From the NCBI RefSeq assembly GCF_000767055.1, contig NZ_CP006764.1, positions 1,674,001 to 1,738,000 of the forward strand: 64,000 nt of DNA, written 5' to 3'. A model generated the notes under the pieces. The model was not told the origin of the DNA. It searched no databases and worked only from the letters and a program-made list of their open reading frames with translations. A program made the position numbers and the translations under genes. The DNA comes from Corynebacterium doosanense CAU 212 = DSM 45436 (lineage in GTDB: Bacteria; Actinomycetota; Actinomycetes; Mycobacteriales; Mycobacteriaceae). Below, piece by piece: positions 49,281 through 59,074 of this stretch. Within the stretch, counting starts at the first letter, position 1. The number at the start of each line of letters is the position of its first letter.

Positions 49281-50270
49281 CTAGTAACCCAGCGGCTTGG
49301 GGCGCGGGGCGTCGATGAGCACCTCGCGGGTGCGTTCGACGTCTCGGCCGATGTTCTCCAGGAGTTCGTCCACGGAGTTGAACTTCACCATGTCGCGGAT
49401 CTTCTCCACGAAATACACGGTGGCCACGTGCCCGTAGAGGTCGGCGCGGCGGTCGAGGATGAAGGACTCGACCGAGCGTTCGTGGTCGCCGAAGGTCGGA
49501 TTGGTGCCCACGGAGACCGCGGCCGGGTAGGACAGTTCGGGCTGCATGTCGCCGTCGATGTGCCCGTCGCCCTCGACGACGAACCAGCCCGCATAGACCC
49601 CGTCACCGGGGACCGCAACGGACTCGGCGAAGTACTGGTTCGCGGTGGGGTAGCCGAGCTCGGCTCCCCCGCGGCCCGCGCCGTGCACGATCTCTCCGGT
49701 GAGCGAGTAGGGCCGCCCGAGCCCCCAGGCCGCCGCGGAGACCTCGCCCGCGGCGAGGCTGTCGCGGATGAGGGTGGAGCAGACGCGCTCGCCGTCGTCG
49801 TGAAGCAACGGCACAATCTTGATCTCCACGCCGTACTTCTCTCCCAGCTCCACCATGGTGTCGGCGGTGCCGCCCGCGCCGGCGCCGAAGGTGAAGTTCT
49901 CCCCCACGACCACGTACTGCGCGTGCAGGGTGTCCACGAGCAGGGTGCGGAAGTAGTCCTCGGGACTGAGGCCGGCGAGCTCCCGGGCGAAGTTGATGAC
50001 GAGCACCGCGTCGATGCCCAGTTCCGCGCACATGAGTTCGCGCTCGCCGCGGGTGGTCAGCAGCGGCGGGGTGTCACCGGGCGTGAAGATCTCCCTCGGA
50101 TGCGGATCAAAGGTGACCAGCACTCCGGGCAGCCGGCGCTCGCGGGCGGCGTGCACGGCGGTGTTGATGAGACGCTGGTGACCTCGGTGAACTCCGTCGA
50201 AGACGCCGATGGTCACCACGCTGGCCGCCAGATCTCCGTGTACCTCGTCCGGGCCGTCCCAAATAATCAC
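49281..50270 (-). CDS. ribF: Bifunctional riboflavin kinase/FMN adenylyltransferase
   Basis: 329 aa. The N-terminal nucleotidyltransferase domain has GVFDGVHRGHQRLI; the C-terminal kinase domain has GRGGAELGYPTANQY. It makes FMN and FAD from riboflavin. GTG start at 50270, with a leaderless -10 TAACCT 7 nt upstream that overlaps the opposing truB promoter. Confidence 0.96.
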   Translation of the reverse strand: MIIWDGPDEVHGDLAASVVTIGVFDGVHRGHQRLINTAVHAARERRLPGVLVTFDPHPREIFTPGDTPPLLTTRGERELMCAELGIDAVLVINFARELAGLSPEDYFRTLLVDTLHAQYVVVGENFTFGAGAGGTADTMVELGEKYGVEIKIVPLLHDDGERVCSTLIRDSLAAGEVSAAAWGLGRPYSLTGEIVHGAGRGGAELGYPTANQYFAESVAVPGDGVYAGWFVVEGDGHIDGDMQPELSYPAAVSVGTNPTFGDHERSVESFILDRRADLYGHVATVYFVEKIRDMVKFNSVDELLENIGRDVERTREVLIDAPRPKPLGY

Positions 50271-50277
50271 GTCCTAC

Positions 50278-50294
50278 AGGTTACGACATAGAAT
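50278..50294. promoter_or_regulatory. Interleaved divergent leaderless promoters of ribF and truB
   Basis: The ribF -10 is TAACCT on the minus strand (50278-50283) and the truB -10 is TAGAAT on the plus strand (50289-50294), 5 bp apart in a 30-bp gap. Each start codon lies 6-7 nt beyond its -10, so each promoter's -35 region falls in the other gene's start. Confidence 0.65.
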
Positions 50295-50300
50295 CGCCCA

Positions 50301-51194
50301 ATGACCGAATCGCTCTCCCGTTCCGGACTCGTCGTCGTGGACAAACCCGCCGGCATGACGTCGCACGATGTCGTCAGCCGCCTGCGCCGCATCATGGGCA
50401 CCCGCAAGGTCGGCCACGCGGGCACCCTCGACCCCATGGCCACGGGCGTGCTCGTCGCCGGCATCGAGCGTGGCACGAAGTTCCTCGCCCACATGGTCGC
50501 GGCCACGAAGGCCTACGACGCCACCATCCGCCTCGGTGCCGCGACCTCGACCGACGACGCCGAGGGATCGGTGCTGTCCACTGCGGACTCGGACTCGCTT
50601 ATCGACGACGCCCTCCACGCCTCCCTGGACAAACTACGGGGCGAGATCATGCAGCGTCCGTCCTCGGTCTCCGCGATCAAGATCGACGGCAAACGTGCCC
50701 ACGAACGGGTCCGCGACGGCGAGACCGTGGACATCCCGGCCCGCCCGGTCACCATCCACCGCCTCGACGTGCTGGACATCCGCCGCGAGGACGGATTCGT
50801 GGACGTCGACGTCTCCGTGGGCTGCTCCTCGGGCACCTACATCCGCTCGCTCGCGCGCGACCTGGGTGAGGACCTCGGGGTGGGAGGTCATCTCACCGCC
50901 CTGCGGCGCACCGAGGTGGGGCCGTTCCTGCTCGCCGATGCCCGCACCCTGGAGGAGTTGGAGGATTCACCCCGATTGTCACTCTCGCTGGATGAGGCGT
51001 TGACGAGGTCATACCCGTCGATAAGCGTCACCGACGACGAGGCTGCGGCCCTGGCCATGGGCAAGTGGCTGGAGCCGCGGGGGCTGGTCGGGGTTCACGC
51101 CGCCGTGGCCCCCGACGGGCGGGCGGTGGCGCTCATCGCGGAGAAGGGCAAGCGCCTGTCCACGGTGTTTGTGGCGCGGCCGTCGACGTTGTAG
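50301..51194 (+). CDS. truB: tRNA pseudouridine-55 synthase
   Basis: 297 aa. It makes psi55 in the T-loop of tRNAs. The catalytic Asp44 lies in GHAGTLDPMATGVL, and a C-terminal PUA-like domain follows. ATG at 50301. Two exact copies of the repeated word lie in the gene (50597 and 51016), the second forcing an ATA codon. Its TAG abuts the pptT stop with no gap. Confidence 0.96.
   Translation: MTESLSRSGLVVVDKPAGMTSHDVVSRLRRIMGTRKVGHAGTLDPMATGVLVAGIERGTKFLAHMVAATKAYDATIRLGAATSTDDAEGSVLSTADSDSLIDDALHASLDKLRGEIMQRPSSVSAIKIDGKRAHERVRDGETVDIPARPVTIHRLDVLDIRREDGFVDVDVSVGCSSGTYIRSLARDLGEDLGVGGHLTALRRTEVGPFLLADARTLEELEDSPRLSLSLDEALTRSYPSISVTDDEAAALAMGKWLEPRGLVGVHAAVAPDGRAVALIAEKGKRLSTVFVARPSTL
50597..50607 (+). 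repeat. 11-bp repeated word GCTTATCGACG, copy 6 (inside truB)
   Basis: Exact copy. It reads CTT-ATC-GAC in truB. Confidence 0.6.
51016..51026 (-). repeat. 11-bp repeated word GCTTATCGACG, copy 7 (inside truB)
   Basis: Exact copy, inverted relative to copy 6 and 419 bp away. It reads CCG-TCG-ATA-AGC in truB, using rare ATA. Confidence 0.6.
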
Positions 51195-51857
51195 CTAGAG
51201 CCACTCCACAAACGTGGAGGCCACGACGAAACCGTCCTTGATCTTCCACCGGCCGTTGATGAACGGCACCGGCGCAGGTCGGACCAGCAGATAGGACACG
51301 AAGGTCCCGTCCGGGCGGATGTCCACCTCCGCGCCGTCGAAGTCGAGGAAGCGCTGGGTCAGGGGGAACCAGGACTTGTAGGTGGACTCCTTGGCGCAGA
51401 ACAGCAGCCGGTCCGCGCAGTGCACGCCGGCGTCGCGGAGCACGGCGAGCTGATCGATCTCCGCGGGCCGGGCAATGGACTCCAGCACGTTCTCCGGCAG
51501 GGGCTCGGCGGGCTCCGCATCCAGCCCGATCGACCGCACCGAGCGGGTGGGAGCGACAACCGCGGCGCGGAAACCCTCCGTGTGGGTCATCGAACCGACC
51601 ACACCCTCGGGCCACAGGGGCATACCCCGCTCCCCCTTGAGAATGGGGACGTCCCCGTCGTAGCCGAGGTCGGCCAGAGCCGTGTGCGCGCACCAGCGGG
51701 CGTCGCCGAACTCGGCCCGGCGCACGTCCACGGAGTTGGCGACCAGCGTCTTCTCCAGGGGATGCAGGGCCTCGAAGTTGTTCAGGCTGGACTCGCCGTG
51801 GACGGTCTGGATGAAACAGAACCGGGCGGAGGAGGGAAAGAGAGAGGGATCAAGCAT
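51195..51857 (-). CDS. pptT: 4'-phosphopantetheinyl transferase PptT
   Basis: 220 aa Sfp/EntD-type transferase. Motifs are VVGSMTHTEG, the magnesium site IGLDAEP and FCAKESTYKSWFP (the KE-xxK signature). It attaches phosphopantetheine to acyl carrier domains; in Corynebacteriales the partner is the mycolic-acid condensase Pks13 and large synthases. ATG at 51857, overlapping pptH by 8 bp. Opposes pptH, its neighbour. Confidence 0.92.
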   Translation of the reverse strand: MLDPSLFPSSARFCFIQTVHGESSLNNFEALHPLEKTLVANSVDVRRAEFGDARWCAHTALADLGYDGDVPILKGERGMPLWPEGVVGSMTHTEGFRAAVVAPTRSVRSIGLDAEPAEPLPENVLESIARPAEIDQLAVLRDAGVHCADRLLFCAKESTYKSWFPLTQRFLDFDGAEVDIRPDGTFVSYLLVRPAPVPFINGRWKIKDGFVVASTFVEWL

Positions 51858-52659
51858 GGGCGCTCTCTGTCCGCATCACCGGATACGGCCAGGCGCGCAG
51901 ATCGCCGTGGCGTTCCCATTCCCGCGGGTAGCCCAGGGACACCTCCAGGTGCTCCACTCCGTCCACGGTCAAGGAGGACGGCATGTGGAGGTGGCCGTAG
52001 ATCACGGCCTCTGCGTTGAACCTCGCGGGCCAGTTCCGGGTGTGCCGGGTGCCGCACCACAGGCCGATCTCGGGATAGGTGAGCAGATCCGTCGGCTCCT
52101 GCACCAGCGGCCAGTGGTTGATGAGGATGGTCGGGCCGGTGACGTGCCCGAGCCGTTTGATCGAGTAGGTCAACCGGTCCCAGCACCATGCGCGGATGTC
52201 CACGAACGGGGCGATGGCGAACTCGTCGGTCATGACCAGGCCCCGCTCGTGCGCGTCGGCCACGGCCTCCTCCACCGACTTTCCCGGACCTCGGAAGGAG
52301 TAGTCGTAGAGCGTGAACAGGGGGCAGATGGTCACCCCGTCGAAGACCGGGAAGGGGTCCTCCGGGGTGAGCACGTCGATCTCCCGGCACCCCTCGACCA
52401 GGGCCGTGTACTTGTCCCGGCCCTGGTGCTCCTCCGAGGAGCGGGAGAACAGTTCATGGTTGCCGGGTACCCAGATGACGGTGGCGTAGCGGCTGCGCAG
52501 CTCGGCGAGGATGTCGATCACCAGGTCGGTGCGCTCGGCGACGTCGCCGGCGACGATGAGCCAGTCCGAGGGGTCCGTGGGCTGCAGCTGCACCACCCGG
52601 TCGCGGTTGGCCGACACGGCGGCATGGAGGTCCGACACCGCCCACAGCGTGGTGGTCAT
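51850..52659 (-). CDS. pptH: Metallophosphoesterase, probable phosphopantetheinyl hydrolase PptH
   Basis: 269 aa calcineurin-type phosphoesterase with all metal motifs: Asp10-x-His12 (SDLH), GDVAE, GNHE, NHWP and GHLH. Overlap with pptT mirrors the mycobacterial pptT-pptH (Rv2794c-Rv2795c) pair, in which PptH removes phosphopantetheine from acyl carrier proteins. About half identical to the second copy at 55379-56140. ATG overlaps the dinF stop (ATGA). Function inferred from context. Confidence 0.8.
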   Translation of the reverse strand: MTTTLWAVSDLHAAVSANRDRVVQLQPTDPSDWLIVAGDVAERTDLVIDILAELRSRYATVIWVPGNHELFSRSSEEHQGRDKYTALVEGCREIDVLTPEDPFPVFDGVTICPLFTLYDYSFRGPGKSVEEAVADAHERGLVMTDEFAIAPFVDIRAWCWDRLTYSIKRLGHVTGPTILINHWPLVQEPTDLLTYPEIGLWCGTRHTRNWPARFNAEAVIYGHLHMPSSLTVDGVEHLEVSLGYPREWERHGDLRAWPYPVMRTESAHA

Positions 52660-53966
52660 CGCTCACTCTCCTTGCCGCCGCCGGTTACCGCCCAGCGCAT
52701 CGAGTGGAAACGCCAGATCACGGCCACCAGCCTAATGGCGACGAACGCGAGCAGGCCGAGCCACACCCCGGGCAGGCCGCCGTCCAGGGCGTAGGAGATC
52801 CACACCCCGGGCAGGAAACCCAGCAGCACCGAGCCGATGGAGATGGTGCGCAGGAAGGCGGCGTCGCCCGCGCCGAGCAGAACCCCGTCGATGGCGAAGA
52901 CCACCCCTCCCGCCACGATCATGGCCAGCAGGATCCACCACGGGATCCGCATGGCCTCGAGAACGGCGGCGTCGGTGGTGAAGATGCGCGGAATCACCCG
53001 TGCGCCCAGGGCGAAGACGGCGGCGAGCAGGCCAGCGAAGACCAGCGAGTACACCGTCACCTTCCTGCCCACGGAACGCGCCACCCCGACGGTCCCCCTG
53101 CCCAGCGCCGCCCCGGTGAGGGCCTGCGCGGCGATGGCCAGCGAGTCCAGCACCAGGGTGATGAAGTTCCACAGCTGCAGCATGATCTGGTGCGCCGCCA
53201 GCGGCGCGGTGCCGAAACGCGCCGCGACGGCCGCCGCGGAGAGGAACGCCACCTGGAACGAGAGCGAGCGCAGGATGAGGTCACGGCCGAGGATGAGCTG
53301 CTGCCAGATCACCCGGGGGCGCGGGGCCCAGGAACCGTCGTGCTCCCTGATCAGACACACCACGAAAGCCGTCGCGGCGATGGCCATGCCCAGGACGTTG
53401 GACATGGCCGAGCCGACCAGGCCGAAGAGCGCGACCAGCGGGAAAATCGCGAGCGCTCCGGGAATGACGCCGGCGAGTACGAAGTAGAGCGGCCTGCGGG
53501 TGTCCTGGATGCCCCGCAGCCAGCCGTTTCCGGCCATGACCATGAGTGTCAGCGGGATCGCCACCGCGGCCACCCGCAGCCAGTGCGCCGAGGCCTGGGC
53601 GACAGCCTCATCCCCGGCCAGCGCCAGGGTGATGCGGCCGGCGAAGATCCACACCAGCGAGGCCAGCACGAGGCCGACCGCCAGCCCCAGCCACGTTGCC
53701 TGCACCCCCTCGGCCACGGCACCGCGGCGATCCCCTGCGCCGTAGAGCCGGGCGGAGCGGGCGGTGGTGCCGTAGGACAGGAAGGTGAGCTGGGTGGTCA
53801 ACGACGACTGGATCGCCGCTCCGGCCGCCAGGGCGGCGAGCTCGAAGGCGCCCAGCCGGCCGATGACGGCCGTGTCCAGCATGAGGTAGAGCGGGGTCGC
53901 GGAGAGCACGCCCAACGCGGGCAGTGCGAGGGCGAAGATCTGCCGGCCGGTGACCTCCCCGGTCAC
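52656..53966 (-). CDS. dinF: MATE family efflux transporter (DinF type)
   Basis: 436 aa with about 12 membrane helices in two repeated halves, MATE fold (FALALPALGVLSATPLYLMLDTAVIGRLG). It exports cationic drugs or metabolites by ion antiport; substrate unknown. GTG at 53966 overlaps the nrnA TGA (GTGA). Same position as Rv2836c in mycobacteria. No LexA box seen, so damage induction as in E. coli dinF is not implied. Confidence 0.9.
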   Translation of the reverse strand: MTGEVTGRQIFALALPALGVLSATPLYLMLDTAVIGRLGAFELAALAAGAAIQSSLTTQLTFLSYGTTARSARLYGAGDRRGAVAEGVQATWLGLAVGLVLASLVWIFAGRITLALAGDEAVAQASAHWLRVAAVAIPLTLMVMAGNGWLRGIQDTRRPLYFVLAGVIPGALAIFPLVALFGLVGSAMSNVLGMAIAATAFVVCLIREHDGSWAPRPRVIWQQLILGRDLILRSLSFQVAFLSAAAVAARFGTAPLAAHQIMLQLWNFITLVLDSLAIAAQALTGAALGRGTVGVARSVGRKVTVYSLVFAGLLAAVFALGARVIPRIFTTDAAVLEAMRIPWWILLAMIVAGGVVFAIDGVLLGAGDAAFLRTISIGSVLLGFLPGVWISYALDGGLPGVWLGLLAFVAIRLVAVIWRFHSMRWAVTGGGKESER

Positions 53967-54916
53967 GGGGTCTGGCTCAGAGCCGACAGGAACTCGGTGA
54001 CGATCGCCTCCCGGGGCCCGGCGGTCATGTACCCCGCGGCGGGGATGTGTCCACCGCCGCCGAAACGCAGGGCGAGCTGGGAGACGTCGATGGTTGAGGA
54101 GCGCAGCGACACCGCCCAGACGGCGCGGGACTGCTCCTTGAACACCACGCCGATGTCCGTTCCCTCCAGGGCGCGGACGAAGTCCACGAGGGACTCGACG
54201 GCGCTGTTCGGCTGCCCGCCGATCGCCTCGATGTCGGCGATGAGGATGGCCGCGGTGTGCTCACCCACCTCACGGACCTGGAGGCCGGAGAGCACCCGGC
54301 CGAACATCTGCAGGCTGCTCGAGGTGGTCAGGTCCAGCAGGTCCACGGCGATCTGCCGGGTGTCCAGCCCGTAATCCATGAGCTCGGCCGCGAGGGTGTG
54401 CATGCGCGCGCCGCCCCAGCGGAAGCTGCCGGTATCGGTCATCAGCCCTGCGTAGAGCGCGTGGGCGATGTCCCGGTCAAGCTCGACGCCGAGCATCTCG
54501 ATGATCCTGCGCAGAATCACCGTGGTGGACTCCGCGACCTCCACCAGGTTGTCCGTGCCGAATCCGGGATTGGACTCGTGGTGGTCGATGACCAGCGAGC
54601 GCCGGGAGGTGAACTCCTCCATGAGCGAGCCGGTCCGGTCGAGGGACCCGCAGTCGACGGCGACGATGAGGTCCGCCTCCGCCGGCAGCGAGGTGGACGG
54701 GAGAACCTCCTCGGCCCCGGGAATGGTGCGCAGGTTCGCGGAGAAGTCACCGGGCTGTCCGACGTGCGCGGTGACCGTCTTCCCCAGCTTGCGCAGCGCG
54801 AGGGTCAGCGCCATGACCGAGCCCACGGCGTCGGCGTCCGGGCGCAGGTGGCCGGTGACGGCGACGGTCTGTGCCTCCCGCAGCACCTCGACCGCGCGTT
54901 CGTAGGAGCCGATCAC
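53963..54916 (-). CDS. nrnA: DHH-family bifunctional oligoribonuclease/pAp phosphatase
   Basis: 317 aa. The DHH domain has [22 protein letters not shown] and the namesake DHH in [10 protein letters not shown]. The C-terminal DHHA1 domain has the [11 protein letters not shown] substrate loop ([13 protein letters not shown]). It degrades nano-RNA and pAp (and c-di-AMP intermediates). GTG at 54916 overlaps the rbfA TGA. Often annotated as NrnA, Orn-like. Confidence 0.94.
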   Translation of the reverse strand: MIGSYERAVEVLREAQTVAVTGHLRPDADAVGSVMALTLALRKLGKTVTAHVGQPGDFSANLRTIPGAEEVLPSTSLPAEADLIVAVDCGSLDRTGSLMEEFTSRRSLVIDHHESNPGFGTDNLVEVAESTTVILRRIIEMLGVELDRDIAHALYAGLMTDTGSFRWGGARMHTLAAELMDYGLDTRQIAVDLLDLTTSSSLQMFGRVLSGLQVREVGEHTAAILIADIEAIGGQPNSAVESLVDFVRALEGTDIGVVFKEQSRAVWAVSLRSSTIDVSQLALRFGGGGHIPAAGYMTAGPREAIVTEFLSALSQTP

Positions 54917-55338
54917 TTGTAGGGATCCGGATCCCCGGCGGGCGTGGCGTTCTCCTTGAGCTTGGCCAGCTCGGCGTCGCGCGCCCGGGCGCGCTCGAGG
55001 AGATCCTCCATGTGCGCGGAGGCCTCGGGAACCGTGTCCAGCTGGAACGACAGCGTGGGCGTGAAACGCACGCCGAGCTGGTCGCCCATGGTCTTGCGGA
55101 GGTGTCCCCGCTGGCGGTTCAGCGCCTCGGCCGCACCGTCCAGATCGGGCTCGTCGTCGATGGTGATGCCACGGACGGTGTAGAAGACCGTGGCGTCGTG
55201 GAGGTCGCCGGTGACCCGGGCATCGGTGACGGTGACGGCCTCGAGCCGGCGGTCCTTCTGGTGCTGGCGCTCGATGGCCGTGGCGACGATGGTCTGGATG
55301 CGTTTGGCCATTCGCGCGGCGCGTGCCTGATCTGCCAT
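54913..55338 (-). CDS. rbfA: 30S ribosome-binding factor RbfA
   Basis: 141 aa KH-like factor for late maturation of the 16S 5' end. Typical segments are [19 protein letters not shown] and [27 protein letters not shown] at 55338. Coupled by a 4-bp overlap to nrnA. It is separated from infB by the second metallophosphoesterase gene. Confidence 0.95.
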   Translation of the reverse strand: MADQARAARMAKRIQTIVATAIERQHQKDRRLEAVTVTDARVTGDLHDATVFYTVRGITIDDEPDLDGAAEALNRQRGHLRKTMGDQLGVRFTPTLSFQLDTVPEASAHMEDLLERARARDAELAKLKENATPAGDPDPYK

Positions 55339-55378
55339 GGCAGCTCCCCTCTTCTAGCGTTCAAGTGTTGGGTTCATC

Positions 55379-56140
55379 CTATCCTGCCGCCCCGCCCAGA
55401 ACGGGAAACGGCCACGGGCGCGAGGCGGGGTGGTGCTCGAAGGGATACCCCAGGGAGACGTCGAGGTGGCGACGGCCGTCGACAAGCCTCTCCCCCGGCG
55501 TATGCAGGTGTCCGTGGATCACCGCCCGGGCACGGTACTTCACCGCCCAGTCACGCGTGGCGGTGGTTCCCGACCATAGGGCGACGTCGCGGCCGGCGAC
55601 GGGTTCGATGACCAGGGGCCAGTGGTTGATGAGCACGGTGGGGCCGCGGACCTCATCCAGGCGGGCCCGGGTGTAATCGAGGCGCTCGGCGCACCATGCG
55701 GGAATGTCCACGTAGGGCGCGATGGCCAGCGTGTCGTCGAGCTTGAATCGGGCGTTGTCCGGCGTCAGCCCCGGGCGGGCGAAGGAGTAGTCGTAGAGCG
55801 TGAACAGCGGGCACACCGTGACACCGTCGAACACGGGATAGGGGTCCTCGGGCGTATCGACGCCGATGGCCCGCAACTCCCCGACCAGCGCCCGGTAGCG
55901 TGCCTTACCCGTGAGTTTCTCGCTGCGCCGGTTGAAGAGCTCGTGATTGCCGGGGACCCAGATGACACGTTCGAAACGCGAGATCAGCCCGGCCAGTGTC
56001 TCCACTACCGGGCTGATCTTTTCTGCGACATCCCCGGCGACGATGAGCCAGTCGCCGGGGCCGGCCAGCCCGTCCACCCTCGCCCGGTTCTCGGGGAAGG
56101 TGACGTGCAGATCGCTGACCGCCCACAGGGTTTTCGCCAT
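55379..56140 (-). CDS. Second PptH-like metallophosphoesterase between infB and rbfA
   Basis: 253 aa paralogue of the 51850-52659 gene. Shared segments are TLWAVSDLH, DWLIVAGDVAE, VIWVPGNHELF, CPLFTLYDYSF and LINHWPLV; all five metal-binding motifs are intact. It lies 19 bp after infB and 40 bp before rbfA, where these two are usually adjacent. It may be a second phosphopantetheinyl hydrolase or have diverged in substrate. Confidence 0.85.
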   Translation of the reverse strand: MAKTLWAVSDLHVTFPENRARVDGLAGPGDWLIVAGDVAEKISPVVETLAGLISRFERVIWVPGNHELFNRRSEKLTGKARYRALVGELRAIGVDTPEDPYPVFDGVTVCPLFTLYDYSFARPGLTPDNARFKLDDTLAIAPYVDIPAWCAERLDYTRARLDEVRGPTVLINHWPLVIEPVAGRDVALWSGTTATRDWAVKYRARAVIHGHLHTPGERLVDGRRHLDVSLGYPFEHHPASRPWPFPVLGGAAG

Positions 56141-56159
56141 GAGGCGAGTTTAGGCCTGA

Positions 56160-58970
56160 TTAGGTGCGGGGAACCTCAACCATCTCGAAGGCCTCGATGG
56201 TGTCGCCGATCTGGAAGTCCTGGAAGGACAGGACCATACCGCACTCGTAACCTGCGGAGATCTCGGTGACATCCTGCTTCTCCTGGCGCAGCGAGTTGAC
56301 GTTGACCTCGTTCGCGATGACCGAGCCATCGCGGACCAGGCGCGCCTTGACGTTGCGACGGATCTTGCCCTCGGTGACCATGCAACCGGCGATGTTGCCG
56401 ATAGCCGATGCCTTGAAGATCGCGCGGATCTCGGCCTTGCCCAGATCGCGCTTCTCGTAGATCGGCTTGAGCATGCCCGTGAGAGCCTGCTCGACCTCTT
56501 CGATCGCACGGTAGATGACGGTGTAGTAGCGGATGTCCACACCCTCGTTGTTCGCCTCTTCCGTGGCCTTACCCTCCGCGCGGACGTTGAAGGCGATGAT
56601 CACGGCGTCGGAGGCCGAAGCCAGCGAGACGTTGGTCTGCGTCACGGCACCGACACCACGGTCGATGATGTTCAGCTCGACCTCGTCGCCGATGTCCAGC
56701 TTCAGCAGGGACTCCTCCAGCGCCTCGACGGAACCGGCGTTGTCGCCCTTGAGGATGAGGTTGAGCGTCGAAGTCTCCTTCAACACCGCATCCAGATCCT
56801 CCAGGGAGACCCGCTTCTTGCGCTTGGCCTGCATGGCGGAGCGCTGGCGGGCATCGCGCTGCGCGGCAATCTGCCGGGCGACACGATCGTCCTCGACCAC
56901 GATGAGGTTGTCACCGGCGCCGGGGACGCCGCTGAGACCGTGGACCTGGACCGGCTTGGACGGTCCAGCCTCCAGGACGTCCTCGCCCCACTCGTCGAGC
57001 ATGCGACGCACACGACCGTGGGCAGAACCCACGACCATGGAGTCACCGACGCGCAGGGTGCCGCGCTGGACGATGACCGTGGCGACCGGGCCGCGACCGC
57101 GGTCCAGGTGCGCCTCGATGGCCAGGCCCTGGGCGTTCATGTCCGGGTTGGCCTGCAGCTCGAGAGCGGCGTCGGCGGTGAGCACGACGGCCTCGAGGAG
57201 GTCGTCGATACCCGTGCCCTCGCGGGCGGAGACGTCGACGAACATGGTCTCGCCGCCGTACTCCTCCGGGATGATGCCGTACTCGGTGAGCTGGCCGCGG
57301 ATCTTGTCCGGCTGCGCGTCCGGCTTATCCACCTTGTTCACGGCGACGACGATGGGGATGTTTGCCGCGTTGGCGTGGTTGATGGCTTCCACGGTCTGGG
57401 GCATGACGCCGTCGTCAGCTGCGACGACGAGGATGGCCAGGTCGGTGGACTGGGCACCGCGGGCACGCATGGCCGTGAAGGCCTCGTGGCCCGGGGTATC
57501 CAGGAAGGTCAGGTCGCGTTCGCGGCCGTCGATCTCCAGCGGCACCTGGTAGGCGCCGATGCCCTGGGTGATGCCACCGGCCTCGCCCTTGCCCACGTTC
57601 GTCTTACGGATCGTGTCCAGGAGGCGGGTTTTACCGTGGTCGACGTGGCCCATGACGGAGACGACGGGAGCACGCTTCTCCAGCTCCTCGTCACCGCCCC
57701 AGTCCTCGCCGAACTGCAGGTCGAAGGACTCGAGGAGCTCGCGGTCCTCGTCCTTCGGGGAGACGAGCTCAACATTGTAGTTGATCTCGGCACCCAGCAG
57801 CTGCAGGGTCTCCTCGGGAACGGAGGCGGTGGCCGTCACCATTTCACCGAGGTTGAACAGCGCCTGGACCAGTGCCGACGGATCCGCACCGATCTTCTCA
57901 GCGAGGTCAGACAGCGAGGCACCACGACGCAGGCGCAGGGTCTGGCCCTGGCCGTCGGGCAGGCGCACGCCACCGATGACGTTCGGCTGGTGCATCTCCT
58001 CGTACTCGTTGCGCTTCTGACGCTTGGACTTGCGGCCCTTGCGGGGCGCTCCGCCCGGACGGCCGAACGCACCGGCAGTGCCGCCGCGACGTCCGCCACG
58101 GCCGAATGCGCCGCCGGGTCCGCCACCAGTTCCGCCACCGGTGCGGCCGCGGCCGCCTCCGGGCTTACCGCCACCTGCGGCGGGAGCGGACTTGGACGGC
58201 ATGGCGCCCGGTGACGGGCGTGCCGGCATAGCTGCGGGGGACGGACGACGTCCGCCACCCTGACGCTCGGCACCCTGTCCCTGGCCCTGGCCCTGCTGCG
58301 GGCGCGGGGGTTTGTTGCCCGGACCCGGGCGGTCGCCGGCGGGACGCGGCTTAGCTCCACCGGGGCGCGGTGCGGCGCCGGAGGAGAAGGGGTTGTTGGC
58401 CACGCGCGGCTTGCCCTGCTTGGGCATGGGACGCGGCATCGGCCGGGGCATGCTGTTGTTCTCGGCGTTGCCGGCCGGCTTGTCTTCGGCCTTCGGCGCG
58501 GAGTCTCGCGGGGCCTCGGGTTGCTTGGGGGCAGCGGGCCGGGCACCGGGGGTTGCCGGCTTCGGAGCGGAATCCTGGGCTGCTTCCCGAGCTGCCTGGG
58601 GCTGCTTCGGTGATGCGGGCTTCGCTGCCGGGGTCCCGGTGGACTCCGGCTTGGCGGCCTCGGGCTTCGGAGCCGGGGTGGTGGCCTCGGGCGCCTTCGG
58701 GGCGCCGGGCTTCGGGGCCGCGGACTTCTTGGCGCCCGGCTTGGCCGGGGTCGCCGGCGTCCCCGCAGAGGCGGGGGTGTCGGCGGTCTTGTCACCGGTC
58801 GCACCATCGGTGGGTCCGAAGTGGTCGCGCATCTTGCGGGCGACGGGGGACTCGATGGTCGATGATGCGGTCTTGACGAATTCGCCCTGCTCCTTGAGCG
58901 TGGCGAGAAGTTCCTTGCTGGTTACGCCGAGTTCTTTTGCGAGCTCGTGAACGCGTAGCTTTCCGGGCAC
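56160..58970 (-). CDS. infB: Translation initiation factor IF-2
   Basis: 936 aa. The N-terminal IF2_N domain ([17 protein letters not shown]) is followed by a ~330-residue Pro/Ala/Gly/Lys-rich linker with PKPG and GGRGR stretches. The G domain has [20 protein letters not shown] and NKVDKPDA; the C-terminal domains bind fMet-tRNA. The GTG at 58970 has GAGGAG 5 nt upstream and is preferred over the in-frame ATG four codons earlier. Confidence 0.97.
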   Translation of the reverse strand: MPGKLRVHELAKELGVTSKELLATLKEQGEFVKTASSTIESPVARKMRDHFGPTDGATGDKTADTPASAGTPATPAKPGAKKSAAPKPGAPKAPEATTPAPKPEAAKPESTGTPAAKPASPKQPQAAREAAQDSAPKPATPGARPAAPKQPEAPRDSAPKAEDKPAGNAENNSMPRPMPRPMPKQGKPRVANNPFSSGAAPRPGGAKPRPAGDRPGPGNKPPRPQQGQGQGQGAERQGGGRRPSPAAMPARPSPGAMPSKSAPAAGGGKPGGGRGRTGGGTGGGPGGAFGRGGRRGGTAGAFGRPGGAPRKGRKSKRQKRNEYEEMHQPNVIGGVRLPDGQGQTLRLRRGASLSDLAEKIGADPSALVQALFNLGEMVTATASVPEETLQLLGAEINYNVELVSPKDEDRELLESFDLQFGEDWGGDEELEKRAPVVSVMGHVDHGKTRLLDTIRKTNVGKGEAGGITQGIGAYQVPLEIDGRERDLTFLDTPGHEAFTAMRARGAQSTDLAILVVAADDGVMPQTVEAINHANAANIPIVVAVNKVDKPDAQPDKIRGQLTEYGIIPEEYGGETMFVDVSAREGTGIDDLLEAVVLTADAALELQANPDMNAQGLAIEAHLDRGRGPVATVIVQRGTLRVGDSMVVGSAHGRVRRMLDEWGEDVLEAGPSKPVQVHGLSGVPGAGDNLIVVEDDRVARQIAAQRDARQRSAMQAKRKKRVSLEDLDAVLKETSTLNLILKGDNAGSVEALEESLLKLDIGDEVELNIIDRGVGAVTQTNVSLASASDAVIIAFNVRAEGKATEEANNEGVDIRYYTVIYRAIEEVEQALTGMLKPIYEKRDLGKAEIRAIFKASAIGNIAGCMVTEGKIRRNVKARLVRDGSVIANEVNVNSLRQEKQDVTEISAGYECGMVLSFQDFQIGDTIEAFEMVEVPRT

Positions 58971-58989
58971 TTGTCTCCTCATTGGTTGG

Positions 58990-59024
58990 CTAGAGGACGT
59001 GCCACGAAAAGTGGGGCCCTCTAG
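58990..59024 (-). other. Inverted repeat in the infB leader
   Basis: CTAGAGG / CCTCTAG (58990-58996, 59018-59024) with an inner CCAC/GTGG pairing. It lies 20 bp upstream of the infB start; it could be a leader hairpin or attenuator. No T-run follows it. Confidence 0.35.
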
Positions 59025-59074
59025 GGTGTACTGCTGACTTTCATCGCCGATGCTTAATCATCGTTGAGTGCTCA

